A stretch of 12,941 bases of DNA from Promethearchaeota archaeon (GTDB lineage: Archaea; Asgardarchaeota; Lokiarchaeia; Sigynarchaeales; MK-D1): contig JAEOUK010000173.1 of assembly GCA_016839385.1 (NCBI GenBank), forward strand, positions 1 to 12,941. The letters are read 5' to 3'. Positions 1 to 7,203 of this stretch are shown one piece after another. The notes beneath the pieces were generated by a model, which was not told where the DNA came from, did no database searches, and saw only the letters and a program-made list of their open reading frames with translations. The position numbers and the translations under genes were made by a program. Numbering within the stretch: position 1 is the first letter of the stretch; each line of letters begins with the position of its first letter.

Positions 1-865
1 ATCCTACACTAGCGATTAAATCTACATATACCCCTGGTGTATATACATCTTCAATTAAATTCCAAGCTCCCCCTCCCGCATACTCGTAAGACCAAGTTTC
101 ATCATTATTATCACCACTGGAGTCGTCATTTACATACCACCAATTACCATTGTAATCTGCTGTATTTTGATCAACAAGACCGATAAACCATGTATTATTA
201 TCTGTAGTTGATGTATCAAGATAATGCATCATACTTACATTAGATTGCCAGTTATTACCTACTGATATTTCACCTAAATTAGTATATTGTGATACAGTGG
301 AGTGAGGAACACTTCTGGATAAAGACTCACTCCATGAAGAATTATAAAGACGGATTTTCATGATTCCATCTTGACTTAGAGTTCTGCGGACGTAAAAACT
401 TGCATTTACTAAATAACAGCTTGTTGGTACGCTAAAAGATGTAACACTGGGCTGAGCATTGTTTACATCGTAAAAGAATGATAGCCCTGTTGTGTCTTCA
501 ATAGATTCTGTTTTATTATTTACAGTAATATCTTTTACACTAATATTGATATGTGACGATTGATATCCAGTTGAAGTTGGGGCAGGAGCCATTAATGAGT
601 TTGAATCTTGATCAATACTAACATCTGTTAAATTAGAGTAACTTTGTTTTATTGTTACATTTACTGCCCCAGTATTCAAATTTGAATCTGATATTGGTGA
701 CTGAATATTGGGATTTTGAAAATCATAATTATATACATTATCATAATAAGCATAATTGTGCAATTCTGGATTAGCTTGAGAAAATAACATAACTAAAAAT
801 ATTAAAATCAAAATAGCGGTTTTTTGGCTAGATTTCCTGATATTTCGCTTAGTTGATATTCTCAT
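1..865 (-). CDS. Surface protein with signal peptide, N-terminal part only (runs off left edge); paralogue of the upstream giant protein
   Basis: From the ATG at 865 the frame stays open for 288 codons to the window edge, so the C-terminus is missing. The product starts with a basic stretch (MRISTKRNIRKSSQK) followed by a hydrophobic segment (residues about 16-31), a typical Sec signal peptide or N-terminal anchor. The rest is Asn/Ser/Thr-rich with many N-x-S/T sequons, as expected of a glycosylated archaeal surface protein. Residues about 80-285 align without doubt to residues about 78-275 of the neighbouring 1762-residue protein: both have an SIDQD/NLDQD stretch, a DVNNAQPSVTSF block, a lone Cys in a P-T-x-C-Y-L motif, an RRTL-x-QDG motif and an Asn/Asp-rich block ending in SYEY. 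No Shine-Dalgarno is seen, but an AT-rich TATA-like element lies about 30 bases upstream. The fold of this shared domain is unknown to me, perhaps a jelly-roll binding domain. What follows it (Ig-like repeats, membrane helix, cytoplasmic part) cannot be seen. Confidence 0.85.
   Translation of the reverse strand, partial: MRISTKRNIRKSSQKTAILILIFLVMLFSQANPELHNYAYYDNVYNYDFQNPNIQSPISDSNLNTGAVNVTIKQSYSNLTDVSIDQDSNSLMAPAPTSTGYQSSHINISVKDITVNNKTESIEDTTGLSFFYDVNNAQPSVTSFSVPTSCYLVNASFYVRRTLSQDGIMKIRLYNSSWSESLSRSVPHSTVSQYTNLGEISVGNNWQSNVSMMHYLDTSTTDNNTWFIGLVDQNTADYNGNWWYVNDDSSGDNNDETWSYEYAGGGAWNLIEDVYTPGVYVDLIASVG
80..205 (-). repeat. Paralogous Asn/Asp-rich block, copy 1 (partner 5467-5592)
   Basis: These 126 bases encode 42 residues, of which 35 are identical by hand count to those encoded at 5467-5592. 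The core reads YNGNWWY, then an Asp/Asn/Ser-rich run (NDDSSGDNNDET), then SYEY. It is the best-conserved stretch between the two surface proteins. The acidic run resembles calcium-binding loops in composition; that role is inferred. Confidence 0.85.
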
Positions 866-890
866 AAATGTGGAGAAAGGTATTAGCTCT

Positions 891-902
891 TTAATAATTT
901 TT
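891..902 (-). promoter_or_regulatory. TATA-like element upstream of the truncated surface gene
   Basis: On the minus strand this reads AAAAATTATTAA, centred about 30 bases before the ATG at 865, with an A/T-rich flank. The spacing fits an archaeal TATA box that would give a nearly leaderless transcript. It lies in the 77-bp gap after the upstream gene, so read-through from that gene is also possible. Confidence 0.3.
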
Positions 903-910
903 GAGATGTA

Positions 911-938
911 ACAAAAAATAGAAGAAAGAGATTTTTTG
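911..938 (-). terminator. T-rich 3' end of the giant surface gene
   Basis: Just past the TAA at 943-945 the minus strand is pyrimidine-rich (TCTCTTTCTTCTATTTTTTG) with no hairpin, the usual form of an archaeal intrinsic terminator. It resembles the TTTTTTCTTTCTA tracts after two other minus-strand genes in this window. Confidence 0.45.
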
Positions 939-942
939 TAAA

Positions 943-3900
943 TTATATTCTTCTTGATATTTCATCCAATTTTGCTGAGATTTCGATTACACGATCTTGC
1001 ATATTCAGAGCTTTAGCAATGCCTAATGAGTATTGATATTCATTAAATGCAAGATCATACGATCCTTGTTCGAAATGCGTGTTAGCTCTATAAAGCATAT
1101 CGGATAGAACTCGCTCCACATTAGGGATGTTTGATACAATACTATGGATTTTGTCTTCTAATTTTGTTGCTCCTTCAGAATCACCTAATTTATGATGAAT
1201 TTTAATTACTTCTTCATAAGCATATATAGAGCGAAGGTAATCTTGTGCTTGTTCTGCTTCTAATGCGAGGTTAAGGAGTTGAGACTTCTGATCCAAAAGT
1301 TCTTCTTCATTTAGAATTGACTTTCCTTCTTCTACTGCTTTCATCGCCTTTTTCTTCAGTCTTGCAGTCATTGATTTGTATTTCTTAATTTTATCTTTAG
1401 CACCAAGAACCCCAAATTTGAATATTTTGTTTGCGATTACAGTCAATTCAGAATATGCTGAAACGGCTTCATGATAATTCTTCTCTTTCTCAAGCTTTTG
1501 TGCTTTTTTCAGGAGATCTCTCTCCATTTTTTCAAAATGCTTTTTATCATCTTTGAAAACACCTTCAGCAGTGGTGTCGTAGTTTTTCAAATTCTTTCGA
1601 ACCTCTTGAAGCATAGAACCAAATTTTTTCACAGTTTTCTCGTATTCTGTGAATCCAAGTTTGAACAATGACGATGCTGCTTCATATGCTTCCTCACAAT
1701 AATTAAGAGCTCTCTCATCTTCTCCTTGACGTATTAATCTTGGTACCTCTTTCTGTCCTTTACGGATTTTGTCATTAAAGGCGGCAATTTGTGCATTTAA
1801 TGCCTTATCTCTGAGTTTCTTGGAATCTTCTGGCATTTTCCAATTACCCGCTGTCACAGAAGCGGTTTCAAAACATAAAACTGCGTCTCCGAATCTTCTT
1901 TGTTTTACCATCTTTTGCGCTTCTTTAACTAACCGATTGATTTCAGCCTTTGCATCCTTTTTACTAGTAAACATTTTGGTTGTAATCATTCGATGGGACA
2001 CATCTGAAGTGATTTTTTGACCTTGTTGTATACTAGTCAATGCTGCTTCTCGTTCTGCAGCATTCATTCGAACCAGATCTTTAACCAACGCTTCTCTCTC
2101 AGGATTTGTCAAATCCGGAAGTTGCATTACCCTTTGTGCAAGTAAATTCATTTCTTGTTCAGAAATTGGTTGTTCATCATATCCAGAAAGATCTACTGGA
2201 GAGATTGCCTCAGCATCTAATAACTCATTCAGTGCTAATAGAATCTCTGGAGGTTTCTTATTTAATTTTTCTTTCGATTCAGCTACTAATTGTGCGATAA
2301 AGAAGAAAGATCGTTGCGCTGTAGTTAATTCACGTGCAATTTTCAACAATTTCTGAGCTAGTGGCGATTTCACACTTTTTAAAATTTTGATCGATGTTGT
2401 GATTTGATGTGGTAAAATGACCGATGTATGTAGGGTGTCATCAATTAATGGTCCTGCATCTTGGAAAACATTAAGAGAGCCTTTCCAATCTATCAGTTCT
2501 TGATAATACTGATTTTCAAATAACATTACTAATCTAGCTGTGTTTGCCCGAAGGAATTGGGATGCTCCTTTCGCCAATACTAAAGTGACTCGGACTAATT
2601 CTCCATCTGAAATTAATAAATGGTTATCACCAGATTTAATTTCACTAATTCCATCTGCAGACATGCTTTCTCGAACAAAACTTTGTGCAGCAGAAAGGAA
2701 ACCGCTAATTAAGTCTGGATCTATGTCTAATATTCCAAAAGTCTTAAAGAATACACAAGTACCCGTGTTCTTATGCATTATTAGGACATGCTGTAAATTG
2801 ATTGCATCTTCAAAAACTGCAACCGTATTGTACAAAAGTTCACGATATTTCTTCTTACGCGGCTTTACAATTCCTTGTTGAACTGCAACTACTGCTAATG
2901 ATAAACCTACTACTAGTAATACTCCATATAATATCCACTCAGACCAAGTTCGAGCTCGTTCTACAGGTACAATGAAAGATGCTGTACCTCCGCTGATTCC
3001 ATAAGCAACTCCATTATAGCTGATGTAAAAGGTTATTGCATCATATCTACCTTCCGGAGCGCTAACTGTGAATTCGACGTATCCATTTCCATCAGTGTAA
3101 TTTGAAAATGATATAAAATCTGTATTATTTGAACTGATTGTGATATATGCATTTGCTAACGGTTGGAGAGTACCATTCATATAAGTTACTCTGAATCGAA
3201 TTACTGTCTGATTATTTTGAATCAGAACACTCGGTAAAACTATTTGAGATATACTTATTGATAAAGGTTCTAAAAATGTTATATTGAATTTAATAGTTGC
3301 ATTTTCGTAGTTTTTCTGACCGATAATTAGAGTAATATTTCCTTGCCCAGCCGTTAATCCCGTAGGTAAAGCTATTGAGCCGATGTTAACATCATTATTC
3401 CTATCATATATGAAACTCGTTACAAGTGGTTGTGTTCCATTGAACCTAGCCCAATATTTAAAATTCCCTTCATCATCAGTCACATATTGATTCGCATTTT
3501 CTGTATCATTCAAGTTTAGGATTAATCCAACATGAGTACCATCTAAATAAAATTGTTTACTGCTATTTACGGTGGGTAGGATGTTACCGGCATTATTATT
3601 AAATTCCTTTATTGTAATTTCAGTGAAATTTCCTCGAATGTAAAATGATGTAACTAATATACTATAATTATAATTTGGAGCATAACTGACATTTAATCGG
3701 ACTGTTTGAGTTCCATAATTAAGCCCGTTTAAGCTTATATTAGCTACATAATCTCCCCCTGTTAGCTCAGTTACCTTCCAATCAAAAGTACCTACATCCC
3801 AAATTAATGAGGTACTTTCATTATATACATAAAAATCGGATTCTGGAATACCTGTCAGATCTAATCCATTCGTTGTATCAGTCACATGGAAATAAATAGT

Positions 3901-6231
3901 TGCATTATTTCCTGAATTCCGAGCTATCACATCAGTTTGACTGTTCAAACTCATACTGGTTTGTGCAACTGTCACTGCTATGTCAAAATCAAACTGCAAT
4001 GTTTGATACCCATTTGTTGCATTAATTAATGATATATTGAAAACACAGTTGAATGGACTAAAATCAGCATTTACTTCTGAAGTGTTTAAGACTATTTCAT
4101 AATTACCACTAGATAAATCATTATAACTCCATACTAAATATGAGTTTATTGAGACATCATTGATAATAGCATCCTGAATTCCAATTTCTCCTGCAGTAGT
4201 GTTATAATTTAGAACAAAAGTGGCATTCTCTCCTCTTGCTACATTAAGATTAGAAGATCCATAATTTTTGAAAACCTGCATCGATTCAACAAATGTAATT
4301 TCATATGTGAACGTGTGATTCATATAATAAGTTTTATTCAAAGTGATGGGGATTAAATGTATTCCTGACGAATAATCTGCGGGGTTAATAGTGATATTAT
4401 ATTCTTCCATTGGATTATTTTGGACTTCTGAATTCCAATTACTGGTTGCGTTTTCAAATCCAATTGTAGCTCCCGTCACGTTTTGGGATTTAAATTCATC
4501 AAAATATTGGATGCTGATATTAAACGGTCCTTGATTTGAAAGGATTTCTTGAGGAGTTGTCAAGATAGTGTAAGATGTATTTGCTGCAATGACTACCGTA
4601 GAATCTATAATCCCCATATCTGTGTCATTATCCCATCTGACTTGGACACGATAGGGTCCATATTCATCAATTGAAATTAAGGAATCAACATCCACATCCC
4701 AATCAGTCAAATCGATGAAACTTGCATCAGTAATTGTATCTTCGCTTGAAAATACCATTTCATCATTATAAGATTGTGGGTTATAGACACTGATATTCAC
4801 AATTCCTGAAACTGGAGTGGAGAATGTTGCATTGAATTCAACCGTTTCATTTACATAAATAACAGGAGAATTGATTCCAATTTCTATCAGTAAGTTGGAT
4901 GACGTTGTCAGGAGTGTCCAATTTCCATCGATTGCATTTGATCCTCGAACCGTAATGAATTTTGCTGTTCCATTCGAAGCTGTTGAATAAGGTGAAATTT
5001 CAGTTGAATCTCTATCCAATCTTGATAATGGTGTATTCCAATTATTAGGAATAGTAAATATCACCGTATTGTTTATTAGACGATGGTCAAATTGATTAAT
5101 TTCAGTTGTTGCATTCCAAAATACATTCACGCCACTTTCAGCTGTATAGGTTGTAACTGCATCAAATGAATTTGTATAGTTTACAATTGTTTGGTCAATA
5201 TTCAAAGAGTATGTATACCAATTTGCAATAACAGTAAAGTCCAAAAAATTATCCGCACCATGAAGAGGATTTATATTAATCCATGTGCCGTTGTTTGCAG
5301 AAGGCGTTATTAAATTATCGTCAACACTTGTTCCATTAATGTGAAGATCCAATAATTTCGGATTTGGAGTTGAATCATTTAAGCTAAGACCAACTTGTAG
5401 GTGAAAGTCTATAAGTACTCCTGGGCTGAAGGTGTCTTCCACTAATCCCCACGTAGATGCACCAAGATATTCATAAGATAAAGTTTCATCGTTATTATCA
5501 CCTGAAGAATCATCATTTGTATACCACCAATTTCCATTATATTCAGCGGTATTGTGATCTACAAATCCCACATACCAAGTATTGTTATCTGTGTTTGAAT
5601 TATTTAGAAATAGGTTTATATTTGTAATTGATTTCCATCCGTTTCCTGTTGTTAAATTTCCAATCTGAATATATTGATTCACATTACTATTAGGTTCATT
5701 TATAGTTCCAGACCAAGAAGAGTTGTACAATCGTACTGTCATATTTCCATCTTGAGCAAGTGTCCTTCTAACATTAAATGTTAAATTTGTTAAATAACAA
5801 TCCGTTGGAATAGTGAACGATGTTACACTGGGTTGGGCATTATTAACATCATGGAAACCAGATGGAACACTATTATCTTCAACTATCAACGTATGATTTT
5901 CTGCTGTGAGATCCTTTACTGAAATTTTAATATACGAACTATCATAACCAGTTGCGTTGGGTGCAGGAACACTAAAAGATGTTGTATCTTGATCAAGGTT
6001 GATATCCGTGTCGTTTTTATAACCTTGCTCTATAAATGCAGTGACCACATTTACAGTTTCTGAAGAATTAGTTTCGTAATCTTGAGCTATGGGTAAAATC
6101 TCATTCCCAAATTTGCGATGATGAGTTGGTTGACCCAACTGGGAAGTAAAACCAACAATATTAACAGTAATTATCAAAAAAATAATCAGAAATTTTAATC
6201 GATTCTTACGCATAAAGTGAATCCTCTCCAT
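943..6231 (-). CDS. Giant single-pass surface protein: Ig-like ectodomain, transmembrane helix, cytoplasmic longin-like domain and TPR-like repeats
   Basis: This 1762-residue protein opens with a signal peptide (hydrophobic core at residues 13-28). Residues about 78-275 form the domain shared with the gene at 1-865. Residues about 280-1095 are beta-rich and look like tandem Ig-like domains, with plausible boundaries near 551, 653, 753, 867 and 989. The ectodomain has about 50 N-x-S/T sequons by hand count and only two cysteines. A membrane helix at about 1099-1121 is followed by KPRKKK, so the C-terminus is cytoplasmic, and I find no sequon after it. Residues about 1147-1262 show the beta-beta-alpha-beta-beta-beta-alpha order of a longin/roadblock-type fold. 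Residues about 1263-1420 are helical and possibly include a winged helix. Residues about 1425-1762 are charged helices with TPR-like pairs. The start is ambiguous: a GGAGAGG nine bases before the ATG at 6213 favours that start (MRKNRLKF), while a TATA-like box about 26 bases before 6231 fits a leaderless start at 6231. Function is unknown; a receptor or adhesin linked to an internal scaffold is inferred. Confidence 0.88.
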   Translation of the reverse strand: MERIHFMRKNRLKFLIIFLIITVNIVGFTSQLGQPTHHRKFGNEILPIAQDYETNSSETVNVVTAFIEQGYKNDTDINLDQDTTSFSVPAPNATGYDSSYIKISVKDLTAENHTLIVEDNSVPSGFHDVNNAQPSVTSFTIPTDCYLTNLTFNVRRTLAQDGNMTVRLYNSSWSGTINEPNSNVNQYIQIGNLTTGNGWKSITNINLFLNNSNTDNNTWYVGFVDHNTAEYNGNWWYTNDDSSGDNNDETLSYEYLGASTWGLVEDTFSPGVLIDFHLQVGLSLNDSTPNPKLLDLHINGTSVDDNLITPSANNGTWININPLHGADNFLDFTVIANWYTYSLNIDQTIVNYTNSFDAVTTYTAESGVNVFWNATTEINQFDHRLINNTVIFTIPNNWNTPLSRLDRDSTEISPYSTASNGTAKFITVRGSNAIDGNWTLLTTSSNLLIEIGINSPVIYVNETVEFNATFSTPVSGIVNISVYNPQSYNDEMVFSSEDTITDASFIDLTDWDVDVDSLISIDEYGPYRVQVRWDNDTDMGIIDSTVVIAANTSYTILTTPQEILSNQGPFNISIQYFDEFKSQNVTGATIGFENATSNWNSEVQNNPMEEYNITINPADYSSGIHLIPITLNKTYYMNHTFTYEITFVESMQVFKNYGSSNLNVARGENATFVLNYNTTAGEIGIQDAIINDVSINSYLVWSYNDLSSGNYEIVLNTSEVNADFSPFNCVFNISLINATNGYQTLQFDFDIAVTVAQTSMSLNSQTDVIARNSGNNATIYFHVTDTTNGLDLTGIPESDFYVYNESTSLIWDVGTFDWKVTELTGGDYVANISLNGLNYGTQTVRLNVSYAPNYNYSILVTSFYIRGNFTEITIKEFNNNAGNILPTVNSSKQFYLDGTHVGLILNLNDTENANQYVTDDEGNFKYWARFNGTQPLVTSFIYDRNNDVNIGSIALPTGLTAGQGNITLIIGQKNYENATIKFNITFLEPLSISISQIVLPSVLIQNNQTVIRFRVTYMNGTLQPLANAYITISSNNTDFISFSNYTDGNGYVEFTVSAPEGRYDAITFYISYNGVAYGISGGTASFIVPVERARTWSEWILYGVLLVVGLSLAVVAVQQGIVKPRKKKYRELLYNTVAVFEDAINLQHVLIMHKNTGTCVFFKTFGILDIDPDLISGFLSAAQSFVRESMSADGISEIKSGDNHLLISDGELVRVTLVLAKGASQFLRANTARLVMLFENQYYQELIDWKGSLNVFQDAGPLIDDTLHTSVILPHQITTSIKILKSVKSPLAQKLLKIARELTTAQRSFFFIAQLVAESKEKLNKKPPEILLALNELLDAEAISPVDLSGYDEQPISEQEMNLLAQRVMQLPDLTNPEREALVKDLVRMNAAEREAALTSIQQGQKITSDVSHRMITTKMFTSKKDAKAEINRLVKEAQKMVKQRRFGDAVLCFETASVTAGNWKMPEDSKKLRDKALNAQIAAFNDKIRKGQKEVPRLIRQGEDERALNYCEEAYEAASSLFKLGFTEYEKTVKKFGSMLQEVRKNLKNYDTTAEGVFKDDKKHFEKMERDLLKKAQKLEKEKNYHEAVSAYSELTVIANKIFKFGVLGAKDKIKKYKSMTARLKKKAMKAVEEGKSILNEEELLDQKSQLLNLALEAEQAQDYLRSIYAYEEVIKIHHKLGDSEGATKLEDKIHSIVSNIPNVERVLSDMLYRANTHFEQGSYDLAFNEYQYSLGIAKALNMQDRVIEISAKLDEISRRI
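946..1959 (-). other. TPR-like helical repeat region of the giant surface protein
   Basis: Residues about 1425-1762 contain repeated helix pairs with TPR-like spacing. Recognisable A-helix/B-helix units include QRRFGDAVLCFETA (near 1438), QGEDERALNYCEEAYEAA (near 1502), EKNYHEAVSAYSEL (near 1582), AQDYLRSIYAYEEVIKI (near 1661) and QGSYDLAFNEYQYSLGIA (near 1721). Small residues and aromatics fall at the usual TPR positions, but spacing between units is irregular (about 60-80 residues) with long charged helices between them. A protein-binding scaffold is the expected role. The match is by eye only. Confidence 0.6.
2446..2799 (-). other. Longin/roadblock-like domain in the cytoplasmic part of the giant surface protein
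   Basis: Residues about 1145-1262 read as beta1 (HVLIMHKNT), beta2 (TCVFFKTFG), a helix (PDLISGFLSAAQSFVRES), three strands (ISEIKSG; NHLLISD; LVRVTLVLAKG) and a long helix (residues about 1230-1250) followed by a shorter one. This order, and details such as an opening strand with a turn at HKNTG, fit the longin/roadblock class found in eukaryotic trafficking proteins and in Asgard archaea. Identity is too low to name a subfamily by eye. Other alpha/beta sensor domains (PAS-like or profilin-like) are possible. Confidence 0.5.
2869..2937 (-). other. Transmembrane helix of the giant surface protein
   Basis: Residues about 1099-1121 form one uninterrupted hydrophobic segment (WILYGVLLVVGLSLAVVAV) followed by KPRKKK. 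By the positive-inside rule the preceding 1095 residues are outside and the following 640 inside. The abrupt disappearance of N-x-S/T sequons after it agrees. Confidence 0.9.
5467..5592 (-). repeat. Paralogous Asn/Asp-rich block, copy 2 (partner 80-205)
   Basis: Encodes residues about 214-255 of the giant surface protein. It differs from the copy at 80-205 at seven of 42 residues, mostly conservatively (Y/F, V/I, F/L, E/D). Confidence 0.85.
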
Positions 6232-6262
6232 AGTATGGACTAAATACTACTTTCTATATTTG
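6211..6262 (-). promoter_or_regulatory. TATA-like box and ribosome binding site of the giant surface gene
   Basis: On the minus strand AAATATAG lies at about 6254-6261, centred about 26 bases before the ATG at 6231, so transcription would begin at or near that ATG. Within the first codons (6223-6229) lies GGAGAGG, nine bases before a second in-frame ATG at 6213. Either a leaderless message starting at 6231 or an 18-base leader with a Shine-Dalgarno and start at 6213 fits. Confidence 0.4.
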
Positions 6263-6361
6263 ATGATTATTATTTGTGTCATCCTAATAGCTTTATGCAA
6301 TATACAATGTAGACCAATTTGGAAAACAATTAGGCAAAAATAGGAGTATTCAATAAGAATT

Positions 6362-6377
6362 TAGAAAGAAAAAATAA
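6362..6377 (-). terminator. T-rich 3' end of the acyl-CoA synthetase beta gene
   Basis: The minus strand reads TTTATTTTTTCTTTCTA just past the stop codon, without a hairpin. The 13 bases TTTTTTCTTTCTA recur exactly after the calcium pump gene (7183-7195). The remaining gap up to 6253 is AT-rich and shows no gene. Confidence 0.5.
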
Positions 6378-6383
6378 AGGAAT

Positions 6384-7097
6384 TCATACTCCCTTTTCAG
6401 TTGTCTTTAAAATAATTCGAGCATCAACGATTTTGATTCCATCCTTATAGATGAATACTGGATTAAGATCCATCTGATCTGCGCCTAAATATTCCATTGA
6501 GATTTCAGAAACAGTTTTCAAGAGGGAATTTAATGCCTTCAAGTCAGCTTTTGGTTTTCCTCTGAATCCATCTAGTAATTTAAATGCCTTAATTTCATGA
6601 ATCATTTCATCAGCATCAAATTCAGTAATTGGGCATATCCTAAAACTCACGTCTTTCATAATTTCGACTAATATACCCCCAATTCCAAACATAATTGCCG
6701 GTCCAAATTGAGGATCTTGCAATGTTCCCACGATAAGTTCTGCAATGGGTTCGGGTGCCATTTCTTGAATGGAAATTTCTTTTTTCGTATTAGTAGGGAT
6801 TTTCATTAATTCATCAAACAACTTCCCCACTTCAGATTCATCTTTGATGTTTAACTTCACAGCACCCACATCAGATTTGTGAACAACATCTTCTGCCATT
6901 AACTTCATAACAACTGGAAAACCAATTTCTTTTGCTGCTTTTACAGCCCCTTCTTTTGTATCGGCTAGTATCTGTTTTGTTACGGGTAGTCCTAATTGCC
7001 CTAAAAATTCCTTCGCCTCAAATTCTGTAAGTGCAGTTCGATTCTTCTCAATTGCAGTTTGAATTATATCAGATTTTACCATGCTTCTCATATCCAC
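6384..7097 (-). CDS. acdB: ADP-forming acetyl/acyl-CoA synthetase, beta subunit (ATP-grasp)
   Basis: The 237-residue product matches the small beta subunit of the archaeal ADP-forming acetyl-CoA synthetase (about 230 residues), which with an alpha subunit converts acyl-CoA, ADP and phosphate to acid, CoA and ATP. This is substrate-level phosphorylation in peptide or sugar fermenters. Visible landmarks are PVVMKLMAEDVVHKSDVGAVKLN with the conserved His at residue 73, the FGPAIMFGIGGILVEIMKDVSFR block at 131-153 (ATP-grasp), an EIKAFKLLDGFRG stretch, and MDLNPVFIY near the C-terminus (metal-binding E/D-x-N-P). GG after HKSD is replaced by GA. The coordinates use a GTG start; ATGs at 7091 and 7082 are in frame and equally possible, since there is no Shine-Dalgarno and a TATA-like box about 26-30 bases upstream suggests a nearly leaderless start. 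No alpha subunit lies in the window, so it must be encoded elsewhere. The substrate cannot be read from the beta subunit. Confidence 0.93.
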   Translation of the reverse strand: MDMRSMVKSDIIQTAIEKNRTALTEFEAKEFLGQLGLPVTKQILADTKEGAVKAAKEIGFPVVMKLMAEDVVHKSDVGAVKLNIKDESEVGKLFDELMKIPTNTKKEISIQEMAPEPIAELIVGTLQDPQFGPAIMFGIGGILVEIMKDVSFRICPITEFDADEMIHEIKAFKLLDGFRGKPKADLKALNSLLKTVSEISMEYLGADQMDLNPVFIYKDGIKIVDARIILKTTEKGV

Positions 7098-7151
7098 AAT
7101 GTATAGTAAAGAGCAGACGTAGTATAAAAAAAGGTTAACTATATACTATAT
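7098..7151 (-). promoter_or_regulatory. Promoter region of the acyl-CoA synthetase beta gene
   Basis: On the minus strand a TATA-like AGTATAAAAA complement (TTTTTATACT, 7121-7130) is centred about 28 bases before the GTG at 7097, predicting a leader of zero to ten bases. Further upstream at 7138-7151 is a perfect tandem of two ACTATAT heptamers (plus-strand reading), which might be a second TATA element or a regulator site. Confidence 0.4.
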
Positions 7152-7173
7152 CAAAGTTTTGTCAAGATTTTTG

Positions 7174-7197
7174 AAAATAAAATAGAAAGAAAAAAAA
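7174..7197 (-). terminator. T-rich 3' end of the calcium pump gene
   Basis: Six bases past the stop the minus strand reads TTTTTTTTCTTTCTATTTTA, continuing T-rich, with no hairpin. It contains the TTTTTTCTTTCTA core also seen at 6362-6374. Confidence 0.55.
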
Positions 7198-7203
7198 GGG
7201 ATT

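Noticed and set aside
866..942. Possible frameshift joining the two surface genes into one longer protein
   Set aside because: The upstream gene ends in a clean TAA after a finished TPR-like helix, and the downstream gene restarts with its own signal peptide, so they are separate paralogues.
2540..2881. Plus-strand open frame of 113 codons opposite the longin-like domain
   Set aside because: Antisense of a continuous coding frame; no start signal and no recognisable protein.
7098..7203. Possible tRNA, small RNA or riboswitch in the intergenic gaps
   Set aside because: The gaps (7098-7203, 6232-6383, 10171-10394, 12555-12673) are AT-rich and show only promoter- and terminator-like tracts; no cloverleaf, conserved aptamer or stable GC stem was found by eye.
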